Below the pieces are notes generated by a model. That model ran no database searches, was not told the DNA's origin, and worked only from the letters and a program-made list of their open reading frames with translations. Shown one piece after another: positions 1 through 7,428 of a stretch of DNA of 26,985 nucleotides (its first letter is position 1; every line of letters begins with the position of its first letter). The DNA lies in contig CAXRIN010000045.1 in NCBI GenBank assembly GCA_964230605.1, positions 1 to 26,985 of the forward strand. The letters are read 5' to 3'. The position numbers and the translations under genes were made by a program. This DNA comes from GCA-002722245 sp964230605. Its GTDB lineage: Bacteria; Bacteroidota; Bacteroidia; Flavobacteriales_C; GCA-002722245.

Positions 1-120
1 AGCGTAGACAACTTTTTAGTCAATTTAATAGGTGGACTTATTGCATACCATTTTCTACCAAAAAAGCCTTCACTTAGATCGGAAGTTGTTGATAATGAAA
101 GATTAGGATTGGATGCTTAG
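1..120 (+). CDS. Transposase C-terminus, IS982-like (5' partial)
   Basis: An open frame runs from base 1 to a TAG at 118-120 and gives 39 residues. The core NFLVNLIGGLIAYHFLPKKP is a hydrophobic stretch ending in PKKP. It closely parallels the fragment at the right window end (GFIVNTIAALIAYSFFPKKP), including the VN-x-I-x-x-LIAY-x-F-x-PKKP pattern. From memory, IS982 DDE transposases end in an HRS..NF.VN..xGLIAY pattern, so I infer a transposase. The catalytic domain is outside the window. Taken alone, the fragment could be read as a membrane protein tail (VanZ-like, for example). The flanking end repeat argues for a transposase. Confidence 0.6.
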   Translation, partial: SVDNFLVNLIGGLIAYHFLPKKPSLRSEVVDNERLGLDA

Positions 121-134
121 ATCGAACTCACGTT
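121..134 (+). repeat. Terminal inverted repeat of the left IS
   Basis: ATCGAACTCACGTT begins on the base after the transposase stop codon. Read on the minus strand, the right-hand IS carries ATCGAGCTCAGGTT one base after its own transposase stop codon, with 12 of 14 positions identical. The outer boundary is placed at 134 because similarity between the two flanks stops there. Confidence 0.6.
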
Positions 135-160
135 AAAATAAGTTTAAGGACAGTAGACAA

Positions 161-187
161 AAAAAGGGAAGTTAAACTTCCCTTTTT
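161..187. terminator. Bidirectional intrinsic terminator after coxA
   Basis: Two perfectly complementary 13-base arms (161-173 and 175-187) contain GGGAAG/CTTCCC with an A-run on the left and a T-run on the right. It can therefore end transcription from both sides: the respiratory operon arriving on the minus strand (coxA stops at 206) and anything reading out of the IS on the plus strand. The arms are so close that the real loop must open a few pairs at the tip. Confidence 0.85.
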
Positions 188-205
188 AATTTATAATATT
201 AATTT

Positions 206-1963
206 CTAGTGTCCATCGTGCTCACCTTCTTTTAAAGGCACAGTCTGTGGAACGAAATCTTCTTCATAACCAGGCTTACTGTAATCGTAAGGCCATCTGT
301 GAACTGTTGGAAGTGGTCCTTCCCAGTTACCATGAATTCTTTCAATTGGAGCAGTCCACTCAAGTGTGTTAGCTTTCCAAGGGTTTTGCGAACTCTTTCT
401 TCCTTTAAAGATTGAGTAAAAGAAGTTAAAGATGAAAACAAATTGTCCAATTGCTGCTGTAATAGCGAACACAGTAATGATTGGATTAATAAACTGAACA
501 TCTTGGAACATTTCAAATTCAAGGTTAGTGTAATAACGTCTAGGAACACCAGCTAAACCTATGAAGTGCATAGGCATAAATACACCGTAAACTCCAATAA
601 AAGTTACCCAGAAATGTAAGTATCCTAATTTAGGAATCATTAATTTACCATACATTCTAGGAAACCAATGGTAAACACCGGCAAACATTCCAAAAATAGC
701 ACCAGCACCCATTACAATGTGGAAGTGAGCTACTACGAAATAAGTATCATGAACATTAATATCTAAGGCAGAATCTCCAAGTACTAAACCTGTTAAACCT
801 CCAGAGATAAACAAAGAAACCATACCTAAGGCAAATAACATTGCTGGAGTCAATCTTAAGTTACCTTTCCAGATTGTAGCTAAGTAGTTAAATACCTTTA
901 CAGCTGAAGGAATTGCAATTAATAAAGTGGTAAATGTAAATACTGTCCCTAAGAATGGAGACATACCAGTTATAAACATATGATGCCCCCAAACAATAAA
1001 CGATAAGAAAGCAATTGCTAATACTGATAAAATCATTGCTCTGTATCCAAAAATTGGCTTTCTAGAGTTAGTTGAAATAACTTCTGAAATTAAACCAAGA
1101 GCTGGTAACAGTATAATATAAACCTCTGGGTGACCCAAGAACCAGAATAAATGCTCATAAAGGATAGGAGAACCACCTGTTTGTGCTAATGGCTCACCTC
1201 CAATGAAAATAGAGTCTAAGTAGAAAGATGTTCCAAGCATTCTATCAAACATTAATAGTAACGCAGCAGATAATAATACAGGGAATGATAACACACCTAA
1301 GATTGCGGTTATAAAGAAACACCATATAGTTAATGGCATTCTTACCATTGTCATACCTTTTGTTCTTAAGTTTAATACTGTTACGATATAGTTTAATGAT
1401 CCAATTAATGAAGATGCAATAAAAATAGACATCGACACTAACCATAAAGTCATTCCTAATCCTGACCCGGGCATTGCTTTCTCTAACGCAGATAAAGGAG
1501 GATAAACAGTCCACCCACCAGAAGCAGGTCCTGTTTCAATGAAACATGAAAATACCATAATAACAGCTGAAACAAAAAACAACCAGAACGATAACATGTT
1601 CATAAACCCTGATGCCATATCTCTGGCTCCAAGTTGATAAGGAATTAAAACGTTAGAAAACGTACCTGACAAACCACCAGTTAATACAAAGAAAACGATG
1701 ATTGTACCATGTATTGTCACTAATGCTAAATACATGTTAGGATCTAAAACACCTTCCGGTGCCCATTTATCTCCTAAAAAGAAATTTAAGAATGCAAATC
1801 CTTCTCCTGGCCATGCCAATTGAATTCTAAACAAAATTGACATTCCCATTCCAATAACAGCCATGAAAATCGCAGTAATCAAGAATTGCTTCCCGATCAT
1901 TTTGTGATCCATACTGAAAATGTACTTGCTTATAAATGTCTCGTGATGATGTGCTCCACCCAT
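206..1963 (-). CDS. coxA: Cytochrome c oxidase subunit I (A1-type, haem a3-CuB)
   Basis: Catalytic subunit of the terminal oxidase. It reduces O2 to water and pumps protons across the inner membrane. The 585 residues form about 12 membrane helices. Visible ligands are H85 (haem a, in TIHGT), H278 with Y282 in GHPEVY (CuB and the crosslinked Tyr), H327 and H328 (CuB, WGHHMF), and H413 and H415 (haem a3 and haem a, VAHFH). E280 of GHPEVY, D115 and N122 (D-channel) and K356 (K-channel, PSAVKVF) are all kept, so this looks like a proton-pumping A1 enzyme. The start is an ATG with no Shine-Dalgarno, 45 bases after coxB. It is the last gene of the act-cox operon and is followed by a terminator. No subunit III domain is fused and no subunit III gene follows. 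Both ends are His-rich (GGAHHHET; EGEHDGH). Confidence 0.97.
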   Translation of the reverse strand: MGGAHHHETFISKYIFSMDHKMIGKQFLITAIFMAVIGMGMSILFRIQLAWPGEGFAFLNFFLGDKWAPEGVLDPNMYLALVTIHGTIIVFFVLTGGLSGTFSNVLIPYQLGARDMASGFMNMLSFWLFFVSAVIMVFSCFIETGPASGGWTVYPPLSALEKAMPGSGLGMTLWLVSMSIFIASSLIGSLNYIVTVLNLRTKGMTMVRMPLTIWCFFITAILGVLSFPVLLSAALLLMFDRMLGTSFYLDSIFIGGEPLAQTGGSPILYEHLFWFLGHPEVYIILLPALGLISEVISTNSRKPIFGYRAMILSVLAIAFLSFIVWGHHMFITGMSPFLGTVFTFTTLLIAIPSAVKVFNYLATIWKGNLRLTPAMLFALGMVSLFISGGLTGLVLGDSALDINVHDTYFVVAHFHIVMGAGAIFGMFAGVYHWFPRMYGKLMIPKLGYLHFWVTFIGVYGVFMPMHFIGLAGVPRRYYTNLEFEMFQDVQFINPIITVFAITAAIGQFVFIFNFFYSIFKGRKSSQNPWKANTLEWTAPIERIHGNWEGPLPTVHRWPYDYSKPGYEEDFVPQTVPLKEGEHDGH

Positions 1964-2008
1964 GACTATATCAATTGTAAAATTTTATCTACTTAATTTA
2001 ATTACCTA

Positions 2009-3247
2009 TTAATTTTCAAATGGCTTTTGCTCTGCAATCCATTTGTTGAATTCAGCTTCTTCAACTACCTCAATGAAAACTTTCATGTTGTAGTGAGAAG
2101 CACCACAAATCTTGTTACATAGTAAAATATAACCAGTTGAACCTGGAGTTTCTACTTGTGAAATAACATTCCCTTCTTCATCCTTTTCAGTCTTCAAATA
2201 AACTTTCCCTTCTTCAGCAGCTTTTGTATTAAACTCTTCTGAAGTTTCTTTAGGCTCAAAAGTAAAGTATGTTTTCATGCCTGGAACAGTATTCATTTGT
2301 GCTCTAAAGTGAGGGAAGTAAGCAGAGTGAATAACATCTTTAGATCTGAATTGGAACTTAATCTTTTTTCCCTTTGGTAATTTGATTTCATTTCCGTTGA
2401 TTACGATATCATCCTTTCCAGCATCATACTTAGCAGGTGACTTTTCATAATCTGCTAACATTCTTTCCAATCTCAAAACATTTGCCTTGTAATTTTTCAA
2501 AGAAGATTCAACGTTATCAAGATTTTCATCTCTATTCCATCCTTCTTCTACAAGCTTAGCATACTTTGCTGAATCAGCACTTAAAGTTTTGATAGATTCT
2601 TTACACTCATCCAATCTCTTTTCAATAGCTGGTTTAGTTGCTATTCCCAAAGCGTTAGATCCGAACAATGCAAAAGAAGCTTCACCTAAAGTGCTATCAG
2701 CACCAGCAAAACGAGTAGTCCATTTAAACTGCTCTGAAACAAATTCTACATTTAAATCAGCTTCCTCTTCTGTATTCATGATATTATCCCAAGTAGACAT
2801 ACCATAAGTAATTAAAAGAATAAGCACTGTAGCTGGAACAATTGTCCATGCCATTTCTAATCTATTATTGTGAGGAAACCAAAACGCCTTTCTTCCTTTT
2901 CTGAAGTAATATTTATACCCAAAGAAGAATAATAAAGCTTGAGTAATAAAAAATACCGTTAAGATAAGTACCATTGTAATCTGCATTAAAGTATCTGTTT
3001 CAACACCGTGAACAGAAGCAGATGATGGTAGCATATATTTATTCCATCCAATAATTTGTGCAATAAGAAGTGCAAACATTACAAGCCCGAAAACAACCAA
3101 TCCCAAGGCATTTGTCTTAATCTCTGCTGCAGTTACAGGCTCCGAGTCAACATCTTTCAACCCATCTACCAATTCTTTCGCCTTCAGCACTTTTGCTATT
3201 GCAACGACTGCTAGTAAAATTGCTAAGATTATAAGTAATAATTCCAT
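2009..3247 (-). CDS. coxB: Cytochrome c oxidase subunit II (CuA), with a long helical insertion
   Basis: Receives electrons at the binuclear CuA centre and passes them to haem a of subunit I. The CuA ligands are visible: H307 (DVIHS), then C377, C381, H385 and M388 in CNKICGASHYNM. At 412 residues it is long for the family. There is an extra N-terminal hydrophobic helix (1-20) before the usual two helices (about 90-112 and 134-152), plus another hydrophobic segment at 46-68. About 75 residues (200-277), charged and helix-prone with a coiled-coil look, interrupt the cupredoxin domain between QFKWTTRFAGADS and DDIVINGNEIKLP. The residue between the CuA cysteines that is usually Glu is Lys379 here. 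There is no haem c motif, so electrons probably come from a separate cytochrome, ActE or the ActA mono-haem domain (inference). It lies 43 bases after actF and 45 before coxA. Confidence 0.95.
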   Translation of the reverse strand: MELLLIILAILLAVVAIAKVLKAKELVDGLKDVDSEPVTAAEIKTNALGLVVFGLVMFALLIAQIIGWNKYMLPSSASVHGVETDTLMQITMVLILTVFFITQALLFFFGYKYYFRKGRKAFWFPHNNRLEMAWTIVPATVLILLITYGMSTWDNIMNTEEEADLNVEFVSEQFKWTTRFAGADSTLGEASFALFGSNALGIATKPAIEKRLDECKESIKTLSADSAKYAKLVEEGWNRDENLDNVESSLKNYKANVLRLERMLADYEKSPAKYDAGKDDIVINGNEIKLPKGKKIKFQFRSKDVIHSAYFPHFRAQMNTVPGMKTYFTFEPKETSEEFNTKAAEEGKVYLKTEKDEEGNVISQVETPGSTGYILLCNKICGASHYNMKVFIEVVEEAEFNKWIAEQKPFEN

Positions 3248-3290
3248 TGTCTAATTTTTATAAATTCTTTACCGTTTTGCTATTCAATAA

Positions 3291-4529
3291 TTAATGATGG
3301 TGAATGTGTTTCCCTTCCTCTAAGTAAGGGTGATTCTTAACCATAAGTGGTCTGCTAGCAAGTGATTTTAACACGATGAAAGTAAACACACCCAAGAACA
3401 ATAAGAAAGATCCAATTTCAATTAATCCAATTCCTGCTTCAGCTTTCATTGAACCTGGGCTAACCATGATGAAAACATCTAACCAGTGGAATACGAAAAT
3501 GATACATCCAACTAAAATCAAAATTCTTCTATTCTTCTTAGCATCAGCATCCATTAAGAATAACATAGGAACTGCAAAATTTACAAAGAAAGTTACCCAA
3601 TAGATAACAGGATAATCGTTAATTCTCGCTTGGAAATATGTAATTTCTTCAGGAACATCAGCGTACCAGATTAACATAAATTGAGCGAAGAACATGTAAG
3701 TCCATAAGAATGATAAGGCAAATACCCATTTACCCATATCATGAACGTGTCCTTTAGAAGCTTCTTTTAATAATCCCTTTCCTTTAAGGTATAAGATTAA
3801 CATTAAAGCATACACCATTCCTTCTAACCACATTCCTGAGAATACATACCATCCAAATAATGTAGAGAACCAGTGAGTATCAATAGACATAAGTAACTGC
3901 CATGAAATAACAGATGAACCGTATCCAAAGATTACTAAGAATAATGCTGATTTAGCAAAGTTTTTATAGTGAATTCTTGTTCCTCCTTCGTTATCTTCTA
4001 ATAACGATTGCTTTCTGTAATAAGCAGCGAAGTATACAAAAGCTCCCATAAAGAAAATCAATACTGGCCAGTAAAATGCAGGATTGAAGAAGAAAGCTTT
4101 ATGATCTAATAAATGATCATACCCTTCCATTCCTTTAGTAAGAGAAGTATCATAATGTTGCCAGTGATAAATGTGGTGACCACCAAATTGACCTATAGCA
4201 ATAATTAAAACAACAATACCAGCCATCAAAGGTAAACCTGATAACATTGCTTCGTAAACTCTTTTAAATACAACAGACCAAGATACCTCTGCAGCATATT
4301 GTAATGCAATAAAGAACAATACAGCTAAAGAAATAAAGAAAAAGAAAATTCCATTAGTAAGTAATGAAACCCAAATTCTTTGAGTTGCTCCATATTTATG
4401 ACCATCTTCAGCAACTAAAGTAGTGTACTCGTTACCGTCGAAAGCGATCCCCAACACGAATAAAAGTAATCCTATTACTCCTAATCCTAATGTTAACTTT
4501 TTTGACTTATCCGAAAAAACGTAATCCAT
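3291..4529 (-). CDS. actF: Alternative complex III integral membrane subunit ActF
   Basis: Integral membrane subunit of alternative complex III, the menaquinol:cytochrome c oxidoreductase that replaces bc1 in many Bacteroidota. The 412 residues are mostly hydrophobic with about ten helices, as expected for an ActC paralogue of the PsrC/NrfD type. Conspicuous polar residues inside or next to helices are the histidines of FGGHHIYHWQH (118-125), which may belong to a quinol or proton path. That role is inferred from family knowledge. The protein ends in a natural His cluster (KHIHHH). It sits 27 bases after actE and 43 before coxB, which ties complex III to the oxidase in one transcript. The ATG start is preceded by AT-rich sequence without a Shine-Dalgarno. 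Confidence 0.92.
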   Translation of the reverse strand: MDYVFSDKSKKLTLGLGVIGLLLFVLGIAFDGNEYTTLVAEDGHKYGATQRIWVSLLTNGIFFFFISLAVLFFIALQYAAEVSWSVVFKRVYEAMLSGLPLMAGIVVLIIAIGQFGGHHIYHWQHYDTSLTKGMEGYDHLLDHKAFFFNPAFYWPVLIFFMGAFVYFAAYYRKQSLLEDNEGGTRIHYKNFAKSALFLVIFGYGSSVISWQLLMSIDTHWFSTLFGWYVFSGMWLEGMVYALMLILYLKGKGLLKEASKGHVHDMGKWVFALSFLWTYMFFAQFMLIWYADVPEEITYFQARINDYPVIYWVTFFVNFAVPMLFLMDADAKKNRRILILVGCIIFVFHWLDVFIMVSPGSMKAEAGIGLIEIGSFLLFLGVFTFIVLKSLASRPLMVKNHPYLEEGKHIHHH

Positions 4530-4556
4530 TTCCTGGTGTTTTAATCTGTTTTAAAA

Positions 4557-5315
4557 TTATTGAGCTGAATCAGTAACAGCTGTATCAGTTGGCATTTCAA
4601 CAACAGGAACATTTCCTGAAATTAAATCCTCTGCTTTATTTCCTTGTAAAGTTTGAACGTACTGAACAATCTTCCATCTCTTATCTTCAGAAATTTGAGA
4701 TGCGTGTGATCCCATCATTCCTTTTCCGTAGTAGATTGTGTAGTAAATTTCACCAGCACTTAAATCCTTAGCAGGACCGTTGTATGCAGGTGGCTTAAGG
4801 AACAATTCTTTTTCAACTAAAGGTCCCTTTCCGTCTCCTTTTGCACCATGACAGTGATCACAAAAGATTTCATAGTAAGATTTACCTTCCGTTAACGAAG
4901 TTTCAGTGCAAGGAATAGGCATCTTAACCGCCTTAGCTAAAGATCTGTCCCCTTTTTCAATTGTAAAAGGCTTCTTTCCTTGAGCAATAGTACCTTCAAC
5001 AGGTTTTCTTGTTACTAACCCTCCTTTGAATACTTTATACAATTCAGCAACTTCTTTTACTAATTCTGGTTTTACAGAATCAGCAGCCTCCTCATATCCT
5101 AATTTCTCTAAGTTTCTATCAAAGAAATCAGTTGAATCAATATCAAATTTCTTTAAATAAGCCTCATAACCAGTTGATCTGTACATATCAGGCATAAACT
5201 CAATACCTGGACTGTTTGGATCCTCAGTACAAGAAGCTAAACCAATAGATGCTAATGCAGCAACTAATAACTTAGATTTAGCAAATTGGGCAATTTTTTG
5301 ATAAGAAATATTCAT
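4557..5315 (-). CDS. actE: Alternative complex III mono-haem cytochrome c lipoprotein ActE
   Basis: Mono-haem cytochrome c of alternative complex III, facing the periplasm and probably carrying electrons toward the oxidase. The N-terminus is a lipoprotein signal: a positively charged start, a hydrophobic stretch and the lipobox GLASC, with Cys29 as the lipidated residue. Haem attachment is CDHCH (C152, C155, H156). The likely axial methionine is in GKGMMGSHA (M200 or M201). The C-terminal YVQTLQG and the GDGKGP loop are typical of class I cytochrome c. Length is 252 residues. The 120 residues between lipid anchor and haem domain form a linker without recognisable fold. It starts 11 bases after actD ends, so translational coupling is likely. 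Confidence 0.93.
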   Translation of the reverse strand: MNISYQKIAQFAKSKLLVAALASIGLASCTEDPNSPGIEFMPDMYRSTGYEAYLKKFDIDSTDFFDRNLEKLGYEEAADSVKPELVKEVAELYKVFKGGLVTRKPVEGTIAQGKKPFTIEKGDRSLAKAVKMPIPCTETSLTEGKSYYEIFCDHCHGAKGDGKGPLVEKELFLKPPAYNGPAKDLSAGEIYYTIYYGKGMMGSHASQISEDKRWKIVQYVQTLQGNKAEDLISGNVPVVEMPTDTAVTDSAQ

Positions 5316-5326
5316 CTTTTTATTCT

Positions 5327-5845
5327 TTATGCCTTGTTAATTTCAATAGCTCCAGTTGCTTTTAATTCATTGATTAAAGCAGCTTCTTCCATTCCTGCCT
5401 CAGCAGTGTTAATTTCCATTACAAATTTATCATCTGTAGTTCTTGGATCTGGATTTTTTGCCTTCATTCCTGGTAAAGTTTTATTTCTCAGGAAATAAGT
5501 GATTGCCATTCCATGTGCTGTACATAATACAGTCAACTCGAAAGTAATTGGAATGAATGCTGGAATATTTTGATAAAAATAATGGTTTGGTTTACCACCA
5601 ATATTCATTGGCCAGTCTACGATCATGAAATAATACATTCCAATTAAAGCTAACGACATACCAGTTAAACCATAAATGAAAGCACAAATCGCTAATCTTG
5701 TTTTTCTAACGCCAATTACTGGATCAATTCCGTGAATTGGGAAAGGTGAGAAAACATCTTTAATGTGTACACCTTTTGCAACTAACTTCTCTGCTCCGTG
5801 AAGTAGAGTAGCGTCGTCATCGTACATTGCGTAAATCTTGCTCAT
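5327..5845 (-). CDS. actD: Alternative complex III subunit ActD (DUF3341)
   Basis: Small subunit of alternative complex III, matching the DUF3341/ActD family in length (172 residues) and layout. A soluble N-terminal part contains the family-like VFSPFPIHGID (31-41). Two membrane helices follow (about 51-74 and 95-116), then a hydrophilic tail. The family has no cofactor. In known structures it packs between the membrane subunits and the periplasmic head, so a structural or proton-path role is expected from the family and not shown by this sequence. It begins 20 bases after actC and ends 11 bases before actE. Confidence 0.93.
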   Translation of the reverse strand: MSKIYAMYDDDATLLHGAEKLVAKGVHIKDVFSPFPIHGIDPVIGVRKTRLAICAFIYGLTGMSLALIGMYYFMIVDWPMNIGGKPNHYFYQNIPAFIPITFELTVLCTAHGMAITYFLRNKTLPGMKAKNPDPRTTDDKFVMEINTAEAGMEEAALINELKATGAIEINKA

Positions 5846-5865
5846 AACTGAACTATAAATATTTT

Positions 5866-7401
5866 TTACTTTTGTTCTTTATTCTCTTCGTTATCACCTT
5901 CTTCAGAAGCTTCATCAGTTGAAGATTCGTCTGTAGACTCTTCTTCAACAGTAGGAGTCTCCTCTACAACTGGGGCAGCAGTTTCTTCAACAACTACTTC
6001 AGCAGCGTGATCATCATGACCGTGACTTGAAGCTCCTTTAACTCCATACTCTCCTGTAGCTCTTAAGATTGTTTTAACCTCATTTAATGCTAATACTGGG
6101 AAAGTTCTTGAGTATAATAAGAACAACACGAAGAATAATCCGATAGTTCCTAAGAATACACCCATATCAACATAAGTTGGATGGAACTGAGTCCAAGAAG
6201 AAGTCAAGAAATCTCTGTGAATAGAAGTAACAATAATTACAAATCTTTCGAACCACATCCCGATGTTTACGATAATCGAAAGGATGAAAGTAATAACCAA
6301 GTTTCTTCTAATCTTTTTAAACCACATTAACTGTGGAGAAATTACGTTACAAGTCATCATTGACCAGTAGGCCCACCAGTAAGGTCCAGTTGCTCTGTTC
6401 ATGAAAGCATATCCTTCATATTCAACACCAGCATACCATGCAACGAAAAGCTCTGTTAAGTAAGCAACCCCTACCATCGAACCAGTTAACATTACAATAA
6501 TGTTCATGTATTCGATGTGCTTTAACGTTAAGTAATCCTCTAGTCTTAAAACCTTTCTCATTACTAACATTAAAGTTAATACCATTGCGAATCCAGAAAA
6601 TACCGCACCAGCAACGAAGTAAGGAGGGAAGATAGTAGTGTGCCATCCAGGAATAACCGACGTAGCGAAGTCCATAGATACAATCGAGTGTACCGAGAAT
6701 ACTAATGGAGTTGCTAAACCAGCTAATACTAATGAAACCTCTTCAAATCTATTCCAGTGTTTTGCGTTACCAGACCATCCAAAAGCTAAGATTGAATAAA
6801 TCTTCTTTGGAAGTGGCTTAACCATTCTATCTCTTACAGTAGCGAAATCAGGAACTAAACCAATGTACCAGAAAACTAATGATACAGAGAAGTAAGTTGA
6901 GATCGCGAATACATCCCATAAAAGAGGAGAGTTAAAGTTTGGCCATAAAGAACCAAATTGGTTAGGTAATGGTAATACCCAGTAAGCTTGCCAAATTCTT
7001 CCCATGTGAATACCTGGGAATAAAGCTGCCATCATAACGGCAAAAATTGTCATTGCCTCAGCAGAACGGTTAATGGCCATTCTCCATCTTTGACGGAATA
7101 ATAAAAGTACCGCAGAAATAAGTGTACCAGCGTGACCGATACCAACCCACCATACGAAGTTTGTAATATCCCAAGCCCATCCTACAGTCTTGTTCAATCC
7201 CCATACTCCGATTCCTACACCAACAGTGTAAAGGATGTTACCAACTCCCCAAAGAGCTAATAATCCTGCTAATCCAAATACGAAGTACCACATTGCGTTT
7301 GCTTTACCCTCGATAGGCGCGCAAACGTCCTCAGTAATGTCGTTATACGACTTCTCACCAAGGATTAACGGTTCTCTAATTTCAGCTTCTACAACGTGCA
7401 T
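5866..7401 (-). CDS. actC: Alternative complex III integral membrane subunit ActC (NrfD/PsrC family)
   Basis: Large membrane subunit that, by homology with PsrC and solved ACIII structures, holds the menaquinol site facing the ActB iron-sulfur domain. The 511 residues contain about ten helices. The stretch GIGHAGTLISAVLLLFRQRWR, with His90, matches the conserved quinone-site region of the NrfD family. The last 54 residues (458-511) leave the membrane fold. They begin SSHGHDDH and then run as a very acidic Glu/Thr/Ser/Val tail (VVEETPTVEEESTDESS). This extension is longer than the family core needs and is probably disordered. The gene follows actB by 27 bases. The start MHVVEAEIREPL fits the usual soluble N-terminus. 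Confidence 0.94.
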   Translation of the reverse strand: MHVVEAEIREPLILGEKSYNDITEDVCAPIEGKANAMWYFVFGLAGLLALWGVGNILYTVGVGIGVWGLNKTVGWAWDITNFVWWVGIGHAGTLISAVLLLFRQRWRMAINRSAEAMTIFAVMMAALFPGIHMGRIWQAYWVLPLPNQFGSLWPNFNSPLLWDVFAISTYFSVSLVFWYIGLVPDFATVRDRMVKPLPKKIYSILAFGWSGNAKHWNRFEEVSLVLAGLATPLVFSVHSIVSMDFATSVIPGWHTTIFPPYFVAGAVFSGFAMVLTLMLVMRKVLRLEDYLTLKHIEYMNIIVMLTGSMVGVAYLTELFVAWYAGVEYEGYAFMNRATGPYWWAYWSMMTCNVISPQLMWFKKIRRNLVITFILSIIVNIGMWFERFVIIVTSIHRDFLTSSWTQFHPTYVDMGVFLGTIGLFFVLFLLYSRTFPVLALNEVKTILRATGEYGVKGASSHGHDDHAAEVVVEETAAPVVEETPTVEEESTDESSTDEASEEGDNEENKEQK

Positions 7402-7428
7402 CGTTATATCTTTTTAAATATGTTCTTA

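Larger units (their letters stand above)
1..134 (+). mobile_element. Right end of an insertion sequence, IS982-like (partial)
   Basis: This is the last 134 bases of an insertion sequence that starts left of the window. It holds a transposase C-terminus (1-120) followed directly by a 14-base terminal repeat (121-134). The assignment rests on comparison with the other window end. There, on the opposite strand, a homologous protein tail is followed by a repeat matching at 12 of 14 positions. A shared protein family plus a shared end sequence is what two related IS copies would show. Assignment to IS982 rests on my recollection of the C-terminal style of that family and is less certain than the IS call. 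The other end and any target duplication lie outside the window. Confidence 0.7.

Noticed and set aside
1..120. Left-end fragment as a VanZ-like membrane protein tail
   Set aside because: The D..VN..GG pattern is loosely similar, but the right-end homologue lacks those residues and both fragments abut matching terminal repeats, which fits a transposase better.
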